Assembly (NCBI GenBank): GCA_945877315.1
Contig: CAMCRP010000034.1
Span: forward strand, 1 to 35,805
Length of the DNA: 35,805 nucleotides
Direction of reading: 5' to 3'
From: an uncultured Ruminococcus sp.
GTDB taxonomy: Bacteria > Bacillota > Clostridia > Oscillospirales > Ruminococcaceae
Shown: positions 8,399-16,768 of the stretch, piece after piece
How the letters are laid out: each line of letters begins with the position of its first letter
Numbering within the stretch: the stretch's first letter is position 1
The notes under the pieces: model-generated
Seen by the model: the letters and a program-made list of their open reading frames with translations, nothing else
What the model was told of the DNA's origin: nothing
Databases searched by the model: none
Made by a program: the position numbers and the translations under genes

Positions 8399-11300
8399 TT
8401 ACTGACACATTTTCTCAAGTATTTCAACTAATACCTGACGTTTTTCCTGCTCGGAGATAGATTGTCCCATCTCCTCAATGGCAGCTGATACATCATTCAG
8501 CAAAAGCTTAGCCTTAGGGCTATATTCTACTCTTTCGAAAACTCTTGTTACCTTATTTCCGTCATTGCCAGTAAAAATAAACTGACAGGTATTATTTTCA
8601 AATTGAGAAGAATTATGCTCTTCGGAATTATATGTATCAACCACCGATTTGAAATTTTTAAGTGAGGATTCAAAATGTTTGACACTTTCATTATTCCAAT
8701 CCTCAATCCTTAATCCTATTACCGCCTTTGCAAGTCTGCTGATAAACGTTGTTTCATCATTGGTTACCAATGATATGAGCTGCAAAATCGAATTTTCGCT
8801 ATTAGCAAACTGATGCTGAATGGTTTCGGGTTTGAGTTTTTCATACCAATCCTGTAGTACAGAACTTAGCGTAGCATTTTTCTTGCCATTAAATATTTCC
8901 ATTGTTAAGGATATCAGCTTAGAAAGCAAAATCGTTTTTCCATTTTCAAAAAGATTTTTGGCTTCTGAAATGCTGTCTGCAATTGCAAGAGTAACCGTCT
9001 GCTGCTTAAATATCTTCGGCAAATCAACAATCAAAAATTCTCTTGAATTGTTATTAGGTTGCTTTAATGAACGAGCGAATTTCACATACTGCTCAGGAAG
9101 CTTTTGACCATTATCATAATTCACAGTCATTTCCTTTGAACATTTAGGCAACGACATGTACCACCTATTCATGGCATAAGCGATATAAGCAAAGCTGTTA
9201 TAGTTTTTCTCGCGATCAACTATAAATTCAGAGAATACAGTTTCTAATTTTTGCAGATACTCACACTTATCATTATCCCAATTTTCCAATACGGTGAAGT
9301 AATCCATAGGTACTTCGTTAATACTGTTAAGTAAGTCTGAGGATATCTTAACTTCCTCGTTTTTGTAACGGATAACGACATCTTTCTTCACGGAATTAAG
9401 TACAACTGCAATGTAGATAGGAATAATTCCCCTCTTCAAACCAATTCCATATTCTGCAGATGTCAACTTTTCATACAATACGGCAAACGACGTTTCACCT
9501 TTTATAGCAGTATCCCTAAAGAACTCCGAAATGACCTCCAGAACATTTCTCATATTGTCATCTTCGGGAGTAAGATTAAATTTATATACCCCATCAGTAT
9601 TTATTAATATGCCTGTCTGAACAAGAGTACTTCTCATAAATGACACATCTTGTCCTGTTCCTGAAAGGCCAAGATTCTCGGTAATAACATCACTTTCCAA
9701 AATGGCCGTCGTAAGTTTGGTTCTGCTGTTGACAGCAACAGTAGATACTAAATTTTTATTTACAACTTCATTATTGATGATAGGTGTGTTTGGAAAAACT
9801 CTCTCACATATATCCGATAAAAGTGCCGATAATTGAGCCTTACGGCATAATTTTATTTTGCACCCTTTATGGTAATAATCAACCTTCTGCATTTCAGGAT
9901 GCGTAAAGCTGCTAATAAAATTATTGATAATTACATCGATATCATCAAGGAAAACGTCATATTCATCTATGAGTATATCATCGTCTGCGTTTTCTTTTTT
10001 TAGCTCTTGAATAGCTTTGCACTCGAACATGCAAGAAGATATATCTGTAAATGCTTTAGGGATTATTGTTACAATTTGTTCATTATCAATGTTTACCGAG
10101 TCCATATCGAATGACTCAAATTCAGCAGCTGTTTCAAAAAACAATGCGCAAACAGAACCATTAGCATCAGGATCGTTAATTTGCAGCCCGTTCTTATATT
10201 CGGAGCTGTCAATAAACTTGAACTCAAAGTATCTGGTTATACAGTGCTCGTCATTATACCTGACTGGATAAAGATAGTTATCATAAGCAAGTTCATTGAG
10301 AAGGGTTTTGGTATTGGACGTAAGCTTTAGCTTTTCTATCCTGTCTTTTATCTGTCCCTTAACATCTACGCCGCTTGTTTCCTTCAGCTTCAAATATCCA
10401 TTGCTGCGCTTCAGATATACTATGCAAGCATTATTCACTAAATCATTTAATGCTTCTGTTATTTCTTTGGGATCAGATACCGTACCAATAAAAATATCTG
10501 TTATATTATCAACCGTCGGAGGAAACTTTTCAAACTGCTCAATGATGTATATCAAAGCAATTGTCTTAATTATTTTCGATTGAAGTGAACCTTTGTCTAC
10601 TCTGCGCAAAATATGTGATGCTAAGTGATATATCTTATATATCTCCGAGGAGTTAAGTTCCTTCTTTAACTGTGGTTCAAAATAATCATATAGATAATCA
10701 GGAGTAACAAAAGGAAAATCCTCTGTATTCTTTTCAACAAACTCTGACAGTGTGTTTTTCTGATTAGAAGATAAAAACGTGAAGAGAGTTCTCTCGTTCT
10801 GTGCCACCTTTTCAGATAACCTTGGCAGTATATACATAGCCGAAGGATGTAAAGGGTAACAGGAAATAATAGTAGATAAGACTGTATCTATATCTTTTCC
10901 GATAAGTGAATTATCTGAATACCTTTTGGCAAGATCACAAAAAATATCGCTATGCTTATTGCAAAAATCATCCCAAACTTCGGTATTCTTTCCGATAACT
11001 GCAGCAATGATTTCATACATCTGGCTATAATTATTATGAAGATTTATATGCTCATATCTTCCAGAAATTCCTCGCCAACCGTCGACCTTATCTTGCGGAA
11101 GATTCATATCTATATAATTTGAAATTTCTTTATGACAAATGAGCATAAGGTGCATCTGATTATTTTTGGAACGATCACACTTTTCTGCCAAATCTTGCAA
11201 AAGTTTTATATCTCCCTCTGAAGCAGAGGATATACTTGTTTCAAGATATTTTCCAAATTCATCATAAACAATATAAAGCCCGTCATATCCTTTAACTTTT

Positions 11301-11995
11301 ACAGCTTTACTTACTTCCTCGTATAAACTTGCAACATCATCTGCCAAAAAAGGGTTAAAGACGCTTCCCGCTGTCAATTCGGGATAAGCATTAATAAATG
11401 TCTTATATGCCTCTGCGTCATGATTTTTTAATTTGCTTATAAATTCTTTGATATTCGATGAAATCTTCTTTTCAAACAGAGTATATGTATCGTGGTAACT
11501 TTTTTGCCACTTTTCAATAGTCTGAACTGCTGCCTTAAAGTGAGTATTAGGCATAATATCATCCAAATTATTGTTGCAAAGAGTCTGCTGTAAAGCATTT
11601 AAAAAAGATTGTGTAAGATTGGTACTGCTGCCGTTTATAACAACAGGGAGCAATTTTTTTGAGGATTTTATGTAGTTATTTACAAGCTTATATGAATCCT
11701 CATCATATAATTTTAATCGTTCCATCAATCTAGCAAGTGTCCTTTTATTGTTGCTCTTGCTAAGTATTGACAAAATAACAAGCACAATATGAGACTTTCC
11801 TCGTCCATAAGCACCGGTGAGTATTTTTGCTCTCTGAACAGAGTTTTCATCTGTACTTGCAATAACATTAGTAATTAATTCCAAAGCTGATGTTGTTGGA
11901 ATAAAACTTTGTAATTTTTCTATATTATGTAAATCGTAGGATATATTAACGGACATCTGAAATCCGCTTGAAATTTCTATAATTTCCTCTAACAT
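8399..11995 (-). CDS. Large BrxC/SspC-like P-loop ATPase
   Basis: A 1,198-aa protein with an N-terminal ATPase module. Walker A is 'GAYGRGKSH' at residues 61-69 and Walker B is 'GLYIVYDEFGKYLE', with the acidic pair at about 245-246. 'GWRGISGRYEHINLHN' may supply an arginine finger. The 'GxxGxGKSH' and 'DEFGKY' pair is typical of the giant AAA-like ATPases of defence systems (BrxC/PglY, DUF499), and SspC has an equivalent place in ssp operons. The remaining 900 residues are helical with no other motif that I recognise. The ATG follows a TAGGAG site and lies 15 bp after the DUF4007 gene. The cysteine-desulfurase gene begins about 14 bp after its end. I infer a motor or scaffold for target recognition or modification; the exact family needs a profile search. 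Confidence 0.8.
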   Translation of the reverse strand: MLEEIIEISSGFQMSVNISYDLHNIEKLQSFIPTTSALELITNVIASTDENSVQRAKILTGAYGRGKSHIVLVILSILSKSNNKRTLARLMERLKLYDEDSYKLVNNYIKSSKKLLPVVINGSSTNLTQSFLNALQQTLCNNNLDDIMPNTHFKAAVQTIEKWQKSYHDTYTLFEKKISSNIKEFISKLKNHDAEAYKTFINAYPELTAGSVFNPFLADDVASLYEEVSKAVKVKGYDGLYIVYDEFGKYLETSISSASEGDIKLLQDLAEKCDRSKNNQMHLMLICHKEISNYIDMNLPQDKVDGWRGISGRYEHINLHNNYSQMYEIIAAVIGKNTEVWDDFCNKHSDIFCDLAKRYSDNSLIGKDIDTVLSTIISCYPLHPSAMYILPRLSEKVAQNERTLFTFLSSNQKNTLSEFVEKNTEDFPFVTPDYLYDYFEPQLKKELNSSEIYKIYHLASHILRRVDKGSLQSKIIKTIALIYIIEQFEKFPPTVDNITDIFIGTVSDPKEITEALNDLVNNACIVYLKRSNGYLKLKETSGVDVKGQIKDRIEKLKLTSNTKTLLNELAYDNYLYPVRYNDEHCITRYFEFKFIDSSEYKNGLQINDPDANGSVCALFFETAAEFESFDMDSVNIDNEQIVTIIPKAFTDISSCMFECKAIQELKKENADDDILIDEYDVFLDDIDVIINNFISSFTHPEMQKVDYYHKGCKIKLCRKAQLSALLSDICERVFPNTPIINNEVVNKNLVSTVAVNSRTKLTTAILESDVITENLGLSGTGQDVSFMRSTLVQTGILINTDGVYKFNLTPEDDNMRNVLEVISEFFRDTAIKGETSFAVLYEKLTSAEYGIGLKRGIIPIYIAVVLNSVKKDVVIRYKNEEVKISSDLLNSINEVPMDYFTVLENWDNDKCEYLQKLETVFSEFIVDREKNYNSFAYIAYAMNRWYMSLPKCSKEMTVNYDNGQKLPEQYVKFARSLKQPNNNSREFLIVDLPKIFKQQTVTLAIADSISEAKNLFENGKTILLSKLISLTMEIFNGKKNATLSSVLQDWYEKLKPETIQHQFANSENSILQLISLVTNDETTFISRLAKAVIGLRIEDWNNESVKHFESSLKNFKSVVDTYNSEEHNSSQFENNTCQFIFTGNDGNKVTRVFERVEYSPKAKLLLNDVSAAIEEMGQSISEQEKRQVLVEILEKMCQ

Positions 11996-12010
11996 AGCCG
12001 GAACTCCTAA

Positions 12011-12892
12011 TCAATTATTTAATTCATCATAATACTTTTGAGCACAGTCAATAAACGTCATGTCTGTATTAATATCAATAACATCCAAACCTGCTGTTCT
12101 TATTACTCTGATATACCCTAAAGTTTCCAATTTATATAATGAATTTATTAATGTTATAGAATCTAAATTAAAGATTTTACCGATACTGCCCTTATCATTT
12201 TGCAACGCTGTAATGCGGATTTGCTTGTTTTCTGACTTATCGATAATGGCGGCCAATAAAATCAAACTAGGTATCATATCAACTTTAGGAGAAGTTTTTT
12301 TATAAATGCCTTCTCTCTTATTGACTACATCAACTAATCCTAATTCCCCTAGGGGACAATCAATATTGCTTTCAGGCTGAACCTTCGCAGAATTAAGCTT
12401 TGAACGTGGCACATAAGTGTTCACAATACAGGAAAAATCATCTTCGACTGCTCTGTCTGACGGCATATTCACATCGTCTTTCATACGAATATATTTCACT
12501 ATTGAACTATAAAAATCATCAACAGTAAATTCAGTTTTATTAAATTCATTAAAAAAGATATACCATGCAGTTGCATCTTCTTCATTGCTTGCAAGCATGT
12601 AGTGAGTAAGCCATATAGAACCTATTTCTTCCATATATGGATCATTGTCATATATCAATTTACCAAATTCAGTCAATGTTTGTTTTTTCTTACCTGATTT
12701 TGGTTCACAAGTCAAATCTGTTGCCAACAGCCAATATCTGAGAGATTTTACCATATTAGCACCTATACCGAGTACATCCATAGGATTACCTGCTGCGCCT
12801 TGAAAAACACTCGGTTCGCGCACAACATTACTCATCCCTTTGTATAGCCATCCTTTACGGATAAAAAAGGTTTCATGACCTCTAAATTTCAT
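12011..12892 (-). CDS. DUF4007 family protein (SspB-like)
   Basis: A 293-aa protein with the strongly typical DUF4007 opening 'MKFRGHETFFIRKGWLYKG' at its very N-terminus, followed by 'ANMVKSLRYWLLATDL'. DUF4007 proteins are encoded next to DndC/SspD-like enzymes. As I recall, the nickase SspB of the Ssp single-strand phosphorothioation system carries this domain, so a DNA-binding or nicking role in sulfur insertion is likely. The C-terminal part contains a probable winged-helix-like segment ('SLYKLETLGYIRVIRTAG'). I chose the ATG at 12,892 over a TTG three codons upstream because AAGG lies about 9 bases before it. The start lies 5 bp after the stop of the upstream gene, which indicates tight co-expression. 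Confidence 0.85.
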   Translation of the reverse strand: MKFRGHETFFIRKGWLYKGMSNVVREPSVFQGAAGNPMDVLGIGANMVKSLRYWLLATDLTCEPKSGKKKQTLTEFGKLIYDNDPYMEEIGSIWLTHYMLASNEEDATAWYIFFNEFNKTEFTVDDFYSSIVKYIRMKDDVNMPSDRAVEDDFSCIVNTYVPRSKLNSAKVQPESNIDCPLGELGLVDVVNKREGIYKKTSPKVDMIPSLILLAAIIDKSENKQIRITALQNDKGSIGKIFNLDSITLINSLYKLETLGYIRVIRTAGLDVIDINTDMTFIDCAQKYYDELNN

Positions 12893-12897
12893 AAAAA

Positions 12898-14619
12898 TCA
12901 ACCTTGTTCTTTCGTTTTTAAGTATTTATCCATCAAGCACCCGCCGTCAAGATATTTTGCTGTAACACACATTTTACAGCGTTTACATTTATTTTCGTCA
13001 ATATGATATGTATCTCCGACAATAGAAATAGCACCAAACTGGCATAAGGATTCACACTTTAAGCATTTGCGACACGCATTGAATTTTCTTACCTGATATC
13101 CTACCATTCTTTGCAGATCTTCATGCTTGCTGACATTCATGGTTTTTACCTTGACCGAATACTCATATCCGTCTTGTGTAAACGGCTGAATGGATAAAAT
13201 CGGCGTATTAGTTTTCAAATCAACAACTATTGACTCGTTTATAAGCTTTCTGCCAAGCTCCTTTGACACCTTTCCAAACGGAGTAAACAAATTTAAGAAT
13301 TCATCATCAACCGGTCTATTTAAACTGTAAATTTTTGCATAATCCTCTACAGTACAGTTCGTATATCGGATTTTAACGTCCTGAGCTGCTTTAACTCCAT
13401 TACCGCCTTGACGTGCTTTCCATTTTCCTGTATCAACATATATTTCTGCATCGGGCTTGCCTATTTTCCTAGCAAAATCTATCAAAAAGCTTCTCCACTT
13501 CTGATACTGTTCAGGCATATAGATAGATGAAAGAAATTGTGCTCTTTCATTATTATTAGGACAACACCAGCAGCCAACACGATCATACCCAAGGCGGTAG
13601 GCATCATTAAAATCAATATTCTCACCAAAAATATATAGCCAGATATCAAGATCCTGCCACAAAAAAATAGGTGAAGCTACTTTCTGCTTCTTTATTTTTA
13701 TAGACTCGGCATTATCCTCAACTCTGTTATATTTGCTTCGGCTCACGGATTCACATTTCCGAATACCATAAAACGTAAGAATATTTATATCCCTATAATA
13801 TCGATTAAGAATACGCGTTATGGGTCCTGTCTTAAACATTGAGCAGCACCATCTCATCATACGGGCTGGGGGACCTATGTCCTCACACACATTATAAAAA
13901 TCCTGCTCTTTGTTCTGCGCAATTCTAAAAATTGCCTTGGGATTATTACTGCGAAATCTCTGAGCATACTCTATGGTCAAAGGAAATTCCAATGTTGTGT
14001 TTCCGAAAATATGTACCAAGCTCGGATCACTTAAAGCCTTCACCGCCAAATCGGCTGTAACCGTTGAGTCCTTGCCACCGGAAAAAGACAATACGATATT
14101 TTCACGAGGATACTTTGACGCCTCCTCTTGAATAAAAGTATGTGATTCATCAATTATGTAATTCAGTCTTGCTTTATTTGCTGAAACAAAATCCGCAATA
14201 TTTTTATCAAAATACGAATAAGAATTTTGCTTCTCATATTTTTCAAGCATTTCGATTAAGTAATCAGGTGTATACTTTTTATAGTGTTTGGAACTAATCG
14301 AGATTACTTTATCATCAATATAATAACGGTTTGCATTTGCCCAAACAGAGCTGTTAAGAAAAGCAAGTGGCTTATCAAGTATGAGTTCAATCAAAAGTCG
14401 TTCCTCAGGAAATACGGGGCGCAGATCAGAGGCCATATAAACAGTTTCTTCGCCGCATTTTGGACAAGTAAACCTATTTATATCATTTGCACTTCTAATG
14501 ATAGGTATATTACACGAAGAACATCTATATATCTCAGCAGGAATATCCTTTTCGGTTGCTTTCCCACAGATTTCACACTCTCCTTGTTGTGTTTCTCGCC
14601 TGCAATCCTTACACCACAT
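12898..14619 (-). CDS. DndC/SspD-like PP-loop ATP pyrophosphatase
   Basis: A 573-aa member of the phosphoadenosine phosphosulfate reductase superfamily, the fold of DndC and SspD, which activate the DNA backbone with ATP for sulfur insertion. Two CxxC zinc-ribbon pairs fill residues 1-60. The PP-loop 'LSFSGGKDSTVTAD' follows at about 177-190. The cysteine blocks 'MRWCCSMFKTGP' and 'VGCWCCPNN' probably bind a 4Fe-4S cluster as in DndC. The C-terminus is a ferredoxin-like module ('CRKCLKCESLC' and 'CKRCKMC', about 510-560), which is extra compared with classical DndC. I chose the ATG at 14,619, which has AAAGGCGAG about 6 bases upstream, over a TTG six codons earlier. It is the first gene of the operon. 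A PAPS reductase of sulfate assimilation is unlikely because of its neighbours. Confidence 0.9.
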   Translation of the reverse strand: MWCKDCRRETQQGECEICGKATEKDIPAEIYRCSSCNIPIIRSANDINRFTCPKCGEETVYMASDLRPVFPEERLLIELILDKPLAFLNSSVWANANRYYIDDKVISISSKHYKKYTPDYLIEMLEKYEKQNSYSYFDKNIADFVSANKARLNYIIDESHTFIQEEASKYPRENIVLSFSGGKDSTVTADLAVKALSDPSLVHIFGNTTLEFPLTIEYAQRFRSNNPKAIFRIAQNKEQDFYNVCEDIGPPARMMRWCCSMFKTGPITRILNRYYRDINILTFYGIRKCESVSRSKYNRVEDNAESIKIKKQKVASPIFLWQDLDIWLYIFGENIDFNDAYRLGYDRVGCWCCPNNNERAQFLSSIYMPEQYQKWRSFLIDFARKIGKPDAEIYVDTGKWKARQGGNGVKAAQDVKIRYTNCTVEDYAKIYSLNRPVDDEFLNLFTPFGKVSKELGRKLINESIVVDLKTNTPILSIQPFTQDGYEYSVKVKTMNVSKHEDLQRMVGYQVRKFNACRKCLKCESLCQFGAISIVGDTYHIDENKCKRCKMCVTAKYLDGGCLMDKYLKTKEQG

Positions 14620-14656
14620 AAATATCTCGCCTTTCAATATATAAACTCATACATTT

Positions 14657-14685
14657 ATTATACTACATTTTTCAACATAAATCAA
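14657..14685 (-). promoter_or_regulatory. Promoter of the sulfur-modification operon
   Basis: On the minus strand TTGATT (14,680-14,685) is separated by exactly 17 bp from TATAAT (14,657-14,662). The first start codon lies about 38 bp downstream. This matches a primary sigma-70 promoter, so the operon can be started by the housekeeping polymerase even though it encodes its own sigma factor. Confidence 0.7.
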
Positions 14686-15060
14686 TAACAATCTGAATAT
14701 TTTATTATGTAGCATAAGAAAAAAGCTCAACACATACCTATATTACTATTATACCAAAATCAATGTGTAAAAATCTGGACATTGAATTATACTGATATAA
14801 AAAATATCATTCGAAAATTGGTGATTTTGCACATTTTTTGTATCTGACAGCTATGGTTGTTACTCTCTTTCCGATAACGATTAATATATACCTCTGTTCA
14901 AGCATAATCTGTGTAATCCTTACATAACGTGAATAGATTCACCAATACCAATATAACCTAAATAGCAAAATCATCGAAACACAACAAACCGGACACCGCC
15001 GTGTTGGCGGTATCCGGCATTTTTTCACGTTCCGAACTCGCAAACCATCTCCGGAAGCAT
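14686..15060. other. AT-rich intergenic stretch
   Basis: No gene is visible between the defence-operon promoter and the decayed small gene to the right. The stretch is very AT-rich. A second TATAAT-like hexamer on the minus strand near 14,748-14,753 lacks a good -35 box. The only strong structure is the GC-rich hairpin near 15,000. Confidence 0.5.
14989..15026. terminator. Bidirectional hairpin terminator
   Basis: The arms ccggacaccgcc (14,989-15,000) and ggcggtatccgg (15,006-15,017) pair with one mismatch around a 5-base loop. A T-run follows on the plus strand and a T-rich stretch on the minus strand. It separates the defence operon from the mobile-element debris to the right and would stop transcripts of the decayed small gene. 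Confidence 0.7.
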
Positions 15061-15186
15061 CTAATCTTTTCCCAACAAAATCTTCGCAACCCCATTCTCA
15101 CCCGGCATCTCACTAATCTCAAAAATAGCCTTTTACACTCTGACAGCAAACATTCGCAGCGTCACTTCATCGAATTGTCCTTCCAT
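15061..15186 (-). pseudogene. Decayed small gene with internal stop
   Basis: A minus-strand frame of 41 sense positions begins with ATG at 15,186, is interrupted after 17 residues by TAA, continues in the same frame as 'KAIFEISEMPGENGVAKILL' and ends at a TAG. The amino-acid flavour on both sides of the stop looks protein-like. A GC-rich terminator lies just downstream. I do not know the family. It may instead be two unrelated short frames, so this is a tentative call. Confidence 0.3.
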
Positions 15187-15225
15187 ACAATGATATATTC
15201 TTAATACGGAAAAGGAATATATTTT

Positions 15226-15264
15226 ACCTTTTTACGGGTACATAAAAGCACCTTTTTACGGTAC
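15226..15264. repeat. Direct repeat upstream of Mor-like gene
   Basis: Two copies of acctttttacgg(g)tac occur at 15,226-15,241 and 15,250-15,264, spaced by 24 bp, about two helical turns. They lie just upstream of the -35 box of the Mor-like gene. Tandem sites in this position often bind an activator or repressor, possibly the gene product itself. Confidence 0.45.
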
Positions 15265-15274
15265 TTAATAAGGA

Positions 15275-15303
15275 TTGATAATTCCTGGCGAATTATGTAG
15301 AAT
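15275..15303 (+). promoter_or_regulatory. Promoter of Mor-like gene
   Basis: TTGATA (15,275-15,280), a 17-bp spacer and TAGAAT (15,298-15,303) form a good sigma-70 promoter. The start codon lies 17 bp after it, preceded by an aagggag ribosome binding site. Confidence 0.6.
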
Positions 15304-15320
15304 CATATTGAAGGGAGTGA

Positions 15321-15662
15321 ATGGCCACGAATATCGATTTAGACAATCTTGATGAAACCGGTATCTACGAAGCACTTGGCGTTGAAGGGCACGAAGACGA
15401 TGCTCTTAACGACAGCTATCTTGACCTGTATGAACTTTTGGGAAAAGAAGCTATGCTGAAGCTGTTCAAGCATTTCCGCGGGGATAAAATTGAATGTCCT
15501 ATGCGTTTGTACCGTGCGGAATACATAGCCGATCTTGCCAAACAGGCAACCGACAGACGTGAGCGTGCTAAGATAGCCCGTGCGGGTGGATATACCATTA
15601 AATTCATCGAGGGTATACTCAGCAAGCGTAAAAACGAAAATGATGAAAAAGGAGATACTTAA
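15321..15662 (+). CDS. Mor transcription activator-like protein (copy 1)
   Basis: A 113-aa acidic-then-basic protein. The core 'LYELLGKEAMLKLFKHFRGDKIECP' resembles the dimerisation part of Mor/C-type activators, the middle-gene regulators of Mu-like phages. 'RRERAKIARAGGYTIKFIEGIL' would be the C-terminal helix-turn-helix. These small proteins bind DNA and activate mobile-element genes. A close relative lies on the opposite strand at 25,515-25,850, with nearly identical C-terminal halves. An aagggag ribosome binding site supports the start. The gene is followed directly by a small Cys-rich protein gene, suggesting a two-gene unit. The family call is based on the sequence pattern only. Confidence 0.7.
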   Translation: MATNIDLDNLDETGIYEALGVEGHEDDALNDSYLDLYELLGKEAMLKLFKHFRGDKIECPMRLYRAEYIADLAKQATDRRERAKIARAGGYTIKFIEGILSKRKNENDEKGDT

Positions 15663-15663
15663 T

Positions 15664-15876
15664 ATGTCAGAAATGAGAGTTACTCAGACACCACAAAGAT
15701 CCCCAATATGTGTTTTCTGCAAATATTGGATGGGAGATGCAGAAATGGAAATAAAAAGATATGGCGTTGAATTTGAAAAATATGCAAAAGGACCTTGTAT
15801 GAGACGCCGAGGTAGTGAAACATCAGCTTGGTATAGCTGCAAGGAATACTCACCAAGTCCAATTGCTGAAAAATGA
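15664..15876 (+). CDS. Small Cys-rich protein, 70 aa
   Basis: A 70-aa protein directly after the Mor-like gene. I chose the ATG at 15,664 because aaaggaga lies about 11 bases upstream, inside the end of the previous gene; the longer frame starts within that gene and has no ribosome binding site. It has the cysteine arrangement 'CVFCKYW' then 'GPCMRR' and 'YSCKEY', which could bind one zinc or iron-sulfur ion. No family is recognised. It is probably co-transcribed with the Mor-like regulator and ends before a hairpin terminator. Confidence 0.65.
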   Translation: MSEMRVTQTPQRSPICVFCKYWMGDAEMEIKRYGVEFEKYAKGPCMRRRGSETSAWYSCKEYSPSPIAEK

Positions 15877-15911
15877 TTCTAGCAAAATTTCAATCCCTTC
15901 ATTGTGCAGCA

Positions 15912-15955
15912 CAGAATGTCCACAAGATGTGGGCATTCTGAACTGTATCTTTTCG
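15912..15955 (+). terminator. Terminator after the Mor-like unit
   Basis: The arms cagaatgtccac and gtgggcattctg (15,912-15,923 and 15,929-15,940) form a 12-bp stem with one wobble or mismatch. It is followed by a T-containing tail (aactgtatctttt). It lies 35 bp after the stop of the Cys-rich protein gene. Confidence 0.6.
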
Positions 15956-16023
15956 AAAAAAACAATTTACCCATAATTATGTTATTACTTGTGGATACAA
16001 GTAAAGTATGCGATTACGTTCTG

Positions 16024-16032
16024 TGATATAAT
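16024..16032 (+). promoter_or_regulatory. Extended -10 promoter
   Basis: TGATATAAT is a perfect extended -10 element (TGn plus TATAAT at 16,027-16,032) with no clear -35 box. It lies 60 bp upstream of the 102-aa gene. Confidence 0.5.
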
Positions 16033-16092
16033 AGTATTTGACGAAAAATAACAACGCAAGTATCGTAGCAATAGTAAAAGGAGCAGTGACCT

Positions 16093-16401
16093 ATGTTATT
16101 TGGTCCAAAGAAACTTCCGAAAATTCCGTATGATCTTGTTTCCTACATACAAATTGAAACAGAGGCTATCAAAGATTATAATGATAAACAGATGATATCC
16201 AGCTACTGCCTCGGTAAGCTAAAAACAGTCGAATGGTATATCAATCTGCTTAGACAGGGTTCTGAAAAATATATTGTTCCACATAGCAGCGGAGAACTAG
16301 AGATGATACGCGATCAACTTGTTGCCTGCCACAAGGAAATTATGGCTGTAAAAATCAAAAAAGATAACGGCAGTCCCTATCCCAAAGGATACGAAGGTTG
16401 A
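16093..16401 (+). CDS. Hypothetical protein, 102 aa
   Basis: I do not recognise this protein. An aaaaggag site lies about 9 bases before the ATG, an extended -10 promoter precedes it, and a strong hairpin terminator follows it, so it is a well-framed single-gene unit. The sequence is helical, soluble and without signal peptide or conserved motif. It sits in a patch of small mobile-element genes. Confidence 0.6.
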   Translation: MLFGPKKLPKIPYDLVSYIQIETEAIKDYNDKQMISSYCLGKLKTVEWYINLLRQGSEKYIVPHSSGELEMIRDQLVACHKEIMAVKIKKDNGSPYPKGYEG

Positions 16402-16420
16402 CATAATATATCAAGCAGCG

Positions 16421-16446
16421 AATGGGGGAGCACATGCTCTCCCATT
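16421..16446 (+). terminator. Hairpin terminator
   Basis: aatgggggagca (16,421-16,432) pairs with tgctctcccatt (16,435-16,446) over 12 bp with one wobble pair, and is followed by a short T-rich tail. It ends the 102-aa gene. Confidence 0.65.
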
Positions 16447-16475
16447 ATTTGTTATATGAAAGAGGGTTAGTTGTA

Positions 16476-16646
16476 ATGAATATTATTCCTCCTTGCCCAC
16501 AATGCCCCTACAAACTCGGCCTAATACAAACACTGAAAAACCCCTGTCCACAGTGTAAGCTCGAAGGCTATAAATCATATGACATATTTAAAGGTCAGAT
16601 AGACTTCATAAAAGGTATGCCAACAAAAAATGAAAACAAAACTTAA
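16476..16646 (+). CDS. Small zinc-ribbon protein, 56 aa
   Basis: A 56-aa protein with two CPxC pairs ('CPQCPYK' and 'CPQCKLEG'), likely a zinc ribbon. I chose the ATG at 16,476, preceded by an agaggg site, because the longer frame begins inside the upstream terminator hairpin. Function unknown. It is followed by a strong terminator at 16,711. Confidence 0.55.
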   Translation: MNIIPPCPQCPYKLGLIQTLKNPCPQCKLEGYKSYDIFKGQIDFIKGMPTKNENKT

Positions 16647-16710
16647 TGCCATCAAATCCTCCCTGACCGATTTAGACATCACCATTTACTGATAATCAAA
16701 AAACAAGCAT

Positions 16711-16745
16711 AAAATGGGAGTGCCGATTTCGGGCATTCCCATTTT
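16711..16745. terminator. Bidirectional terminator
   Basis: aaaatgggagtgcc and ggcattcccatttt pair over 14 bp with one wobble pair, around a loop of 7. The A-run on one side and T-run on the other allow it to serve the plus-strand zinc-ribbon gene and the minus-strand recombinase remnant. Confidence 0.75.
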
Positions 16746-16768
16746 GCTTATCATCGCAATTGCCAAAA

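Noticed and set aside
14958-15149. 63-aa minus-strand frame near the GC-rich hairpin
   Set aside because: It is read across a terminator hairpin and has no ribosome binding site; the other register of the same DNA looks like the real, decayed gene.
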